Positions 7,430-11,190 of a stretch of DNA of 11,190 nt are shown piece after piece. The stretch is from contig JAFYPS010000026.1 in NCBI GenBank assembly GCA_017547395.1, positions 1-11,190 of the forward strand, in the 5' to 3' direction. Made by a program: the position numbers and the translations under genes. The number at the start of each line of letters is the position of its first letter. Position 1 is the first letter of the stretch. Origin of the DNA: Clostridia bacterium. Lineage in GTDB: Bacteria; Bacillota_A; Clostridia; Oscillospirales; CAG-272. Below the pieces are notes generated by a model. That model worked only from the letters and a program-made list of their open reading frames with translations. It did no database searches and had not been told where the DNA came from.

Positions 7430-8443
7430 ATGATAAAAGTAAATATTATTGCAAACGGTGCCGACCTTTCTCTTGAGCAGCCCGCAGTTGCAGAGGGAAG
7501 TACAGGCAAAATAACGGCGCACTTCAATATCGACTCCGTATGGCAGGGACTTGCGCTTACCGCGGTTTTTCGCACACCCAAAGGGGATATACTTATGCCG
7601 CTTTCGCGCGGCGTATGCGACGTTCCGTATGAGGCTACCGAAAACTGCGGAGAGGTGCTTGTGGGACTTTTCGGCACAGACGGAAAGCGTACGCTCACTT
7701 CGGTTTTCTGCCCGTTCACGGTATCTCCCGGAGTTCCTACAAGCGGAGAGGGCGCAGTTAATTACACCCCCTCGCTTTACGAGCAGTTTTCGGCAAGGTT
7801 TGACAGAATTGAAAACTTCACGGTTTCTGCAGAAAGAGGTGAAGATACCGGCGTTGTAAGAACAGATAGCGCAAGCGGCATCAATCTGCATTTTACCGTC
7901 CCTAAAGGAGACCGCGGCGAAAAGGGCGATAAAGGTGAAAAAGGCGATAAAGGTGATACCGGTGCGCAGGGGCCCAAAGGCAACGCGGGTGCAACAGGTC
8001 CTGTCGGTCCGCAAGGTCCTAAAGGTGCGGACGGTGCAAATGGCAAGGACGGTGCAGACGGCGCAAAGGGCGCGGACGGATATACACCCGTTCGCGGGGT
8101 GGACTATTTCACTTACGCTGACGAGAATTATTTAGTAGGCAGGATGTGGGATCGTTTTTCGATTGGAGATGATACGCATCCTTACGTTATCTGGGGTGGA
8201 GTACAAAACTTTAAAACGTTAGATAAGCTCAATGAATTTGTATCAGGCTACCTTATTGACGAAAACGGAATTGTGTATGAAATGTGCCATATTTGCTTTT
8301 TAAACGGTGTTCCTCACGGTATGTTTGACGGACTTAATATAAAATATTACCCGTTTGCGCCTGAACGTGAAGCCGAAAAAGAGGAATTTTTAGGCGAAGT
8401 AAAGGCTTATATCGATGAAACTATTCTCGGAGGTGCGTGGTAA
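7430..8443 (+). CDS. Collagen-stalk tail fibre/baseplate-type protein (337 aa)
   Basis: AGAAAGGAG (7417-7425) precedes the ATG. Three parts are visible. Residues 1-130 are strand-rich and resemble the N-terminal domain of BppU-like or baseplate upper proteins, probably the part that attaches to the phage. Residues 160-219 are an uninterrupted run of 20 collagen-type G-x-y triplets (7907-8086), rich in Asp, Lys and Pro, which would fold as a trimeric stalk. Next comes GYTPVRGVDYFT, a short phrase I know as common after such stalks in Firmicutes phages. Residues about 232-337 are a distinct tip domain without a recognised family. The DNA for the tip is much lower in GC than the DNA before it. 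The stop overlaps the next start as TAATG. Host attachment is inferred from architecture and position. Confidence 0.75.
   Translation: MIKVNIIANGADLSLEQPAVAEGSTGKITAHFNIDSVWQGLALTAVFRTPKGDILMPLSRGVCDVPYEATENCGEVLVGLFGTDGKRTLTSVFCPFTVSPGVPTSGEGAVNYTPSLYEQFSARFDRIENFTVSAERGEDTGVVRTDSASGINLHFTVPKGDRGEKGDKGEKGDKGDTGAQGPKGNAGATGPVGPQGPKGADGANGKDGADGAKGADGYTPVRGVDYFTYADENYLVGRMWDRFSIGDDTHPYVIWGGVQNFKTLDKLNEFVSGYLIDENGIVYEMCHICFLNGVPHGMFDGLNIKYYPFAPEREAEKEEFLGEVKAYIDETILGGAW
7916..7951 (+). repeat. 18-bp tandem repeat (2 copies) coding collagen triplets
   Basis: Two 18-base units, GGCGAAAAGGGCGATAAA and GGTGAAAAAGGCGATAAA, lie head to tail and differ at two third-codon positions. Each encodes GEKGDK, so gain or loss of a unit keeps the frame and would only change stalk length. 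Near-repeats continue briefly on both sides. The repeat may be a site of slippage or recombination; that is inference. Confidence 0.75.
8429..8433 (+). promoter_or_regulatory. Ribosome site deciding the LRR protein start
   Basis: GGAGG sits 9 bases before ATG 8443, which overlaps the upstream TAA as TAATG. A GTG at 8437 in the same frame is only 3 bases from this site, too close, so ATG 8443 is preferred. Confidence 0.75.
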
Positions 8444-9087
8444 TGAGCGTTAACGAAAAAATGACCGCCATTGCCGATGCAATCCGCGAAAAAACGGGCG
8501 GCACAGATGCACTCACGCTTGACGGAATGGCTGAGGCAGTTCAAAACGTCTACGATAAAGGCAAGCAAGCCGAGCAGGATGCGTTTTGGGACGTATTTCA
8601 AAACAAAGGCGGTGAAGCAAATTATAGATATGCATTTTGTTACTCGCGTTTTGACGATACGACATATAATCCCAAATACGACATTAAATGCACGAACGTC
8701 ACCACATCGGGTGAGTTTATGTTTTATTCATCACCGATAACTGATACGAAGGTCGGAATTTATGCACCGCCGTCGAATATTAGTTCCGCTTTTAAGAGTT
8801 CCGACTTAGTAACTATAAGATTGTTGCATATGCACGATACCACAACTTCAAGTGGCGCATTTGCAGATTGTACGAAACTTAAAAATATAACGATAAGTGG
8901 AACAATCGGTAAAGCGATAAGCTTTCAAGATTGTAACAAACTCACTCACGAAAGCCTGATGAGTATTATCGAGCATCTCGGAACTGTAACATCAGCTCTC
9001 ACTTGTGCGCTTGGCACGACAAATCTTGCAAAACTCACCGATGCAGAAAAGGCTATAGCAACACAGAAAGGATGGACTTTAGCATAA
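8443..9087 (+). CDS. Leucine-rich-repeat (BspA-like) tail/receptor-binding protein (214 aa)
   Basis: The N-terminus (residues 1-35) carries IADAIREKTGGTDALTLDGM, a phrase typical of tail-associated proteins of Gram-positive phages and probably the anchor to the virion. A short helix about residues 36-55 follows. The C-terminal half has BspA/LRR_5-type features: AFADCTKLKNITISGTIGKA (139-158), FQDCNKL, and the closing phrase NLAKLTDAEKAIATQKGWTL, which marks this family. The repeats are short and somewhat degenerate. In the family such domains bind surface ligands. Nucleotides about 8600-9060 have clearly lower GC and more ATA/TTA codons than the first 150 bases, which suggests that the binding part was acquired by exchange. 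Start choice is supported by the GGAGG site. Host recognition is inferred. Confidence 0.7.
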   Translation: MSVNEKMTAIADAIREKTGGTDALTLDGMAEAVQNVYDKGKQAEQDAFWDVFQNKGGEANYRYAFCYSRFDDTTYNPKYDIKCTNVTTSGEFMFYSSPITDTKVGIYAPPSNISSAFKSSDLVTIRLLHMHDTTTSSGAFADCTKLKNITISGTIGKAISFQDCNKLTHESLMSIIEHLGTVTSALTCALGTTNLAKLTDAEKAIATQKGWTLA

Positions 9088-9266
9088 TGGAAAAGAAGAT
9101 TATTGAAATACCCGTTCTTACTCCTTCCGAGGGAATGATGCTCACCAACGGTGAAACCTATTCCCAAGAGGTGTGGCTCGGCGTAAATGACAGCGCGGAG
9201 AACTGGCGCGAGATTACCGAGGAGGAATATATTGCGGCTATAAGGGAGGGTGAAGAGGCGCAGTGA
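9087..9266 (+). CDS. Small acidic protein between tail and lysis genes (59 aa), unknown
   Basis: ATG 9087 overlaps the stop of the LRR gene as TAATG. An in-frame ATG at 9072 exists, but the only ribosome-like bases (AAAGG) touch it directly, so 9087 is preferred. The product is soluble and acidic, with PSEGMMLTNGETYSQEVWLG in the middle and ENWREITEEEYIAAIREGEE at the end. It contains no Cys, no membrane segment and no known catalytic motif. Short proteins of this kind (WREITEEEY near the C-terminus) are often found beside fibre genes of Firmicutes phages, and it may be a small tail or assembly accessory. That is inference; I cannot name a family. Its stop overlaps the next start as GTGA. Confidence 0.6.
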   Translation: MEKKIIEIPVLTPSEGMMLTNGETYSQEVWLGVNDSAENWREITEEEYIAAIREGEEAQ

Positions 9267-9511
9267 CGTGGGAGATAGTTCTTGGAGTAATTGCGCTTGT
9301 CGGCTTTGGTATAAGTGTTTCTACCCCGATAGTCAAGCTTAATACCAGCATCACAAAGCTCAACTGCTCGGTTGACAGCCTCAACGAGAACCTCGAAAAC
9401 TCAAATCGCCGACTTGACGCACATTCAAAGCAGCTTGATTCGTTTGAGCACCGTATAACCGTGCTTGAGGGATATCACGACAGGGGGAACACGTATGCGT
9501 ATACCGTTTAA
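9263..9511 (+). CDS. Membrane-anchored coiled-coil protein, XhlA-like lysis accessory (82 aa)
   Basis: GTG 9263 overlaps the upstream stop (GTGA) and follows a GGGAGGG run at 9244-9250. The protein begins with one hydrophobic helix (residues about 4-20, IVLGVIALVGFGISVST), then a heptad-like region rich in Leu, Asn and Ser (VKLNTSITKLNCSVDSLNEN and on to about residue 72). This gives a short anchor plus a coiled coil. Similar proteins, such as the hemolysin XhlA type, stand next to holin and endolysin genes, although in XhlA the order of coil and membrane helix is reversed. A helper role in lysis or membrane targeting is inferred from context. It overlaps the endopeptidase gene by 17 bases. 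Confidence 0.6.
   Translation: MTWEIVLGVIALVGFGISVSTPIVKLNTSITKLNCSVDSLNENLENSNRRLDAHSKQLDSFEHRITVLEGYHDRGNTYAYTV
9481..9487 (+). promoter_or_regulatory. Ribosome site deciding the M23 peptidase start
   Basis: CAGGGGG lies 7 bases before ATG 9495. This supports 9495 over alternative starts upstream in the same frame, and the protein then begins with MRIPFKSGKAKVTSPY, the normal N-terminus of compact LytM/M23 domains. Confidence 0.7.
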
Positions 9512-10061
9512 AAGCGGAAAAGCGAAAGTGACCTCTCCGTATGCCGTGAGAACTCTTGACGGAGTGACGGCGATGCACACCGGCTACGACATCGTCGGTG
9601 TAGGGTCAAACGAGGTTACGGCGGCAGAGGGTGGCAGAGTGGTGCGTTCACGGATTGTCACCGACAAGGCAAATCCAACGTGGCAGTGGGGCAACTACGT
9701 TTGCATTCTTACTGCATACGGGCAGTATCATTATTACTGCCACCTTGCATCGCGCTCGGTTTTTGAGGGGCAGACTGTAAAAATGGGTGACACTCTTGGC
9801 GTAATGGGGAATACCGGCTATTCCTTTGGGGCGCATCTTCATTTTGAAATCCGCGACGGCGACGGTGAAACAACCCTTTCGCCGGAGCAACTTCTCGGAA
9901 TCCCAAGCTCGGTCGGTACTTATGCGCTGTCATCGCTTGAAGCGGATATTGCAGTGCTTTGCAGAGCGGGTGTGATAGAAACGCCTGAATACTGGGAGCA
10001 GAATGCCGCGCGCTTTAAATACGTACCCGAACTTATTCACAAAATGGCGGTAAAATTATGA
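9495..10061 (+). CDS. Phage endolysin, M23 (LytM-type) zinc endopeptidase (188 aa)
   Basis: Residues 1-120 are a compact M23 peptidase domain. The metal-binding and active-site pattern is complete: H28-x3-D32 in MHTGYD, H83 in YYCHLAS, and H114-x-H116 in AHLHFEI. The family cuts peptide cross-links or stem peptides in peptidoglycan. There is no signal peptide, so the enzyme should stay in the cytoplasm until the holin opens the membrane. Residues about 140-188 form a helical tail with LEADIAVLCRAGVIETPEYW and a following segment with YVPELIHKMA; this element is common at the ends of clostridial cell-wall enzymes but its exact role is unclear to me. It may help bind the wall. The stop overlaps the next gene as ATGA. 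The peptidase identity is firm; the lysis role follows from its neighbours. Confidence 0.88.
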   Translation: MRIPFKSGKAKVTSPYAVRTLDGVTAMHTGYDIVGVGSNEVTAAEGGRVVRSRIVTDKANPTWQWGNYVCILTAYGQYHYYCHLASRSVFEGQTVKMGDTLGVMGNTGYSFGAHLHFEIRDGDGETTLSPEQLLGIPSSVGTYALSSLEADIAVLCRAGVIETPEYWEQNAARFKYVPELIHKMAVKL

Positions 10062-10327
10062 TAGAAATCAAACTTTCAAGAAAAGAGCGTGGGATGAAGG
10101 AATTTTCAAAAAAAGCGCTTGTGTCAATGATAATACTTTGGTTTTTAGGTGCGGCATTCGGATTTTTTACAGTGACGGTGCAGCTTTTGCGCGCTGACGT
10201 TTCTGTAAATCTTTCAGATCTGCTTTTGTATATAGGCGCGCCTATGACGGGCGGCATTGTAAGCTATATGTTAAAAAGTGCCGCGGAAAACAAAGAAAAA
10301 ATAAAAGGAGAACAAAGTGAAATTTAA
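10058..10327 (+). CDS. Two-span membrane protein in lysis cassette (89 aa), holin-like or antiholin candidate
   Basis: ATG 10058 overlaps the endolysin stop as ATGA. A second start, ATG 10094 (residue 13), would still keep both membrane segments. Hydrophobic stretches lie at about residues 20-44 (ALVSMIILWFLGAAFGFFTV and on) and 53-72 (SDLLLYIGAPMTGGIVSYML), with a charged N-terminus and a charged tail. This is the topology of many small holins. A second holin-type gene follows, so the two may form a holin/antiholin pair or a two-component pore; this is inference, since sequence gives no direct proof. No catalytic motif is seen. Its end overlaps the next gene by 11 bases. Confidence 0.6.
   Translation: MIEIKLSRKERGMKEFSKKALVSMIILWFLGAAFGFFTVTVQLLRADVSVNLSDLLLYIGAPMTGGIVSYMLKSAAENKEKIKGEQSEI
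10303..10310 (+). promoter_or_regulatory. Ribosome site for the GTG-started holin
   Basis: AAAAGGAG sits 6 bases before GTG 10317. The ideal spacing supports a non-ATG start for the holin and explains why translation begins within the end of the preceding gene. Confidence 0.75.
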
Positions 10328-10520
10328 GGAAAAACTCACCAGCCGTAAGTTTATTGTAGCCGTTGCCGGTATCGCAAGCGGAATTGCACTTGTTTCTTCG
10401 GGAAACGTAAACGAGGGTGTTACCGCTATAGTTGCTTCGGTTGTGGCTTACCTTGCGGCAGAGGGAATAATCGATCTTGCCGCAGTGAAAAATTATATAG
10501 ACACCGATTATTCCGAATAG
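10317..10520 (+). CDS. Phage holin (67 aa)
   Basis: GTG 10317 has an ideal ribosome site. The protein has a basic N-terminus (KFKEKLTSRKF), then two hydrophobic segments, about residues 12-28 (FIVAVAGIASGIALVSS) and 34-53 (GVTAIVASVVAYLAAEGIID), and a short acidic C-terminus (DTDYSE). The motif order, with TSRKF and then a Gly/Ala-rich helix and a YLAAEGIID helix, is typical of small holins of Gram-positive phages. The protein would collect in the cytoplasmic membrane and open it at a set time, letting the endopeptidase reach the wall. It is the last gene of the late operon in this window; no hairpin is seen between it and the next promoter. Confidence 0.75.
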   Translation: MKFKEKLTSRKFIVAVAGIASGIALVSSGNVNEGVTAIVASVVAYLAAEGIIDLAAVKNYIDTDYSE

Positions 10521-10522
10521 GC

Positions 10523-10551
10523 TTGCCAAACGTCCTCGATTGTTATATAAT
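10523..10551 (+). promoter_or_regulatory. Vegetative (sigma-A type) promoter for thymidine kinase
   Basis: TTGCCA (10523-10528) and TATAAT (10546-10551) are separated by 17 bases, five of six and six of six matches to consensus. Transcription would begin near 10558, about 25 bases before the kinase ATG. Two direct CGATTG copies (10537-10542 and 10560-10565) flank the -10 element and might be operator half-sites, though that is weak. Confidence 0.8.
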
Positions 10552-10583
10552 GAATACAACGATTGAATTTTTCGGAGGCAGAA

Positions 10584-11168
10584 ATGGCAAAGCTGTATTT
10601 CAAGTACGGTGCAATGGGGTCTGCGAAAACCGCGCAGGCGCTTATTACAAAGTATAATTATGAAGAAAACGGGATGCGCGTGTGGCTTATCAAGCCGTCT
10701 ACCGATGACCGCGACGGTCAGGACGTTATCCGCAGCCGCGTAGGACTTGAGTCAAAGGCCGAGGTTATTAAGCCTTGTGACAGCGTTATAGAAAAATTTG
10801 AGGCGAACGGTGATATTGATATCGTTATTGCCGATGAGTGTCAGTTCTTTACTGCAAAGCAGGTAGACGAGCTTCGCGAAATCGTTGATACAAGAGATAT
10901 TCCCGTGCTTTGCTACGGACTTCGTACAGACTTTCTATGCAAGTTTTTCCCCGGCAGTCTCAGGCTTCTTGAGGTGTGTGACACCATTACGGAGGTGCGT
11001 GCAATATGCGACTGCGGCGCGAAAGCGACCGTCAATGCGCGTATCGATGCGGACGGTTTCATAGTTACCGAGGGCGATCAGCTTCTCCTTGGAGGAAACG
11101 ACCGTTATACCGCTATGTGCCACCGCTGCTGGACCAAGGGAATCCGTGAAAAAAGAAAGGTAAGATAA
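10584..11168 (+). CDS. tdk: Thymidine kinase, type II (194 aa)
   Basis: ATG 10584 has GGAGG at 10574-10578, 5 bases upstream; the in-frame TTG at 10563 is not needed. The enzyme phosphorylates thymidine to dTMP with ATP, in the salvage pathway, in the cytoplasm. The P-loop is GAMGSAKT (residues 9-16), in which Ala stands where GxxxxGK(T/S) normally has Gly. The Walker B/catalytic segment is DECQF (84-88), where E85 would act as the base. A zinc-ribbon lobe is marked by C142, C144, C179 and C182 in ICDCGAKA and CHRCW. The lasso region with EGDQLLLGGNDRYTAMC is the thymidine-binding part of the family. Length near 190 residues is normal for type II enzymes. It has its own promoter, so it may be a phage accessory gene or host DNA next to a prophage. 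Confidence 0.9.
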   Translation: MAKLYFKYGAMGSAKTAQALITKYNYEENGMRVWLIKPSTDDRDGQDVIRSRVGLESKAEVIKPCDSVIEKFEANGDIDIVIADECQFFTAKQVDELREIVDTRDIPVLCYGLRTDFLCKFFPGSLRLLEVCDTITEVRAICDCGAKATVNARIDADGFIVTEGDQLLLGGNDRYTAMCHRCWTKGIREKRKVR

Positions 11169-11176
11169 CCAAAAAC

Positions 11177-11190
11177 GTGCCCTTTCGGCA
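11177..11190 (+). terminator. Probable terminator hairpin after thymidine kinase, cut by window end
   Basis: TGCC at 11178-11181 and GGCA at 11187-11190 form a stem around the loop CTTTC, and G11177 could extend it with the first base beyond the window. It follows an AAAAA run 9 bases after the kinase stop. The arm and any U-tract beyond the end are not visible, so this is a likely but unproven terminator. Confidence 0.45.

Noticed and set aside
7247..8014. Long minus-strand open frame of 255 codons
   Set aside because: It lies antisense to the nozzle and fibre genes, has no ribosome site, and its composition (many Cys, Arg, Ser) is that of a shadow of biased plus-strand codons.
7777..8046. 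Minus-strand Pro/Ser-rich frame that looks like a repeat protein
   Set aside because: It is the exact reverse of the collagen triplets, so the repeats are an artefact of the GGN-rich coding strand.
8437..8439. GTG start for the LRR protein
   Set aside because: It is only 3 bases from the GGAGG site; ATG 8443 has normal spacing and overlaps the previous stop.
10509..10519. Small palindrome TATTCCGAATA at the end of the holin gene
   Set aside because: Five-base arms with a one-base centre are too short for a terminator, and a chance match within coding DNA is likely.
1..11190. CRISPR array, tRNA, rRNA, insertion sequence or reverse-transcriptase diversity system
   Set aside because: No spaced direct repeats, no tRNA-like or rRNA stretch, no transposase and no reverse transcriptase frame were seen; the only tandem repeat codes for collagen triplets.

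Overview
The window is a densely packed, all-plus-strand late region of a bacteriophage or prophage. It runs from the end of the large terminase through the structural genes to a lysis cassette, and ends with a separately promoted thymidine kinase. Strong AGGAG-type ribosome sites, a collagen-stalk tail protein, a leucine-rich-repeat tail protein and a holin/M23 lysis block point to a Gram-positive, Clostridia-like host, probably a gut anaerobe; this is inference. GC is about half and Leu is mostly CTT. No integrase, repressor or tRNA is visible, so temperate versus virulent lifestyle cannot be decided here.

Layout. 1-677: C-terminal nuclease part of the terminase large subunit, cut by the window edge. 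688-1037: two tiny coupled genes, a four-cysteine zinc-ribbon protein and a single-span membrane protein. 1037-4654: portal, scaffold-like protein and HK97-fold-like major capsid protein. 4664-4691: a strong hairpin between capsid and tail genes. 4710-7416: two small connector candidates and a 610-residue protein that looks like a tail nozzle. 7430-9087: two host-contact proteins, one with a 20-triplet collagen stalk and one with a BspA-like repeat domain; both have C-terminal halves of clearly lower GC. 9087-9266: a small unknown protein. 9263-10520: lysis block with a membrane/coiled-coil protein, an M23 endopeptidase without a signal peptide, a two-span membrane protein and a holin. 10523-10551: a near-consensus vegetative promoter. 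10584-11168: thymidine kinase, followed by a hairpin cut by the window end.

How it works together. Terminase and portal package DNA into a shell built by scaffold and capsid protein. The two small connector candidates and the nozzle would close the head and form a short tail. No tail tube, sheath or tape-measure gene lies between capsid and fibre genes, so the particle is best explained as a podovirus-like phage with a minimal tail. The collagen and LRR proteins would recognise the host. Lysis is by holin release of a cytoplasmic peptidoglycan hydrolase. Most genes overlap or abut with stop/start signals such as TGATG, ATGA and TAATG, so translational coupling probably sets protein ratios. 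No non-coding stretch exceeds 300 bases.
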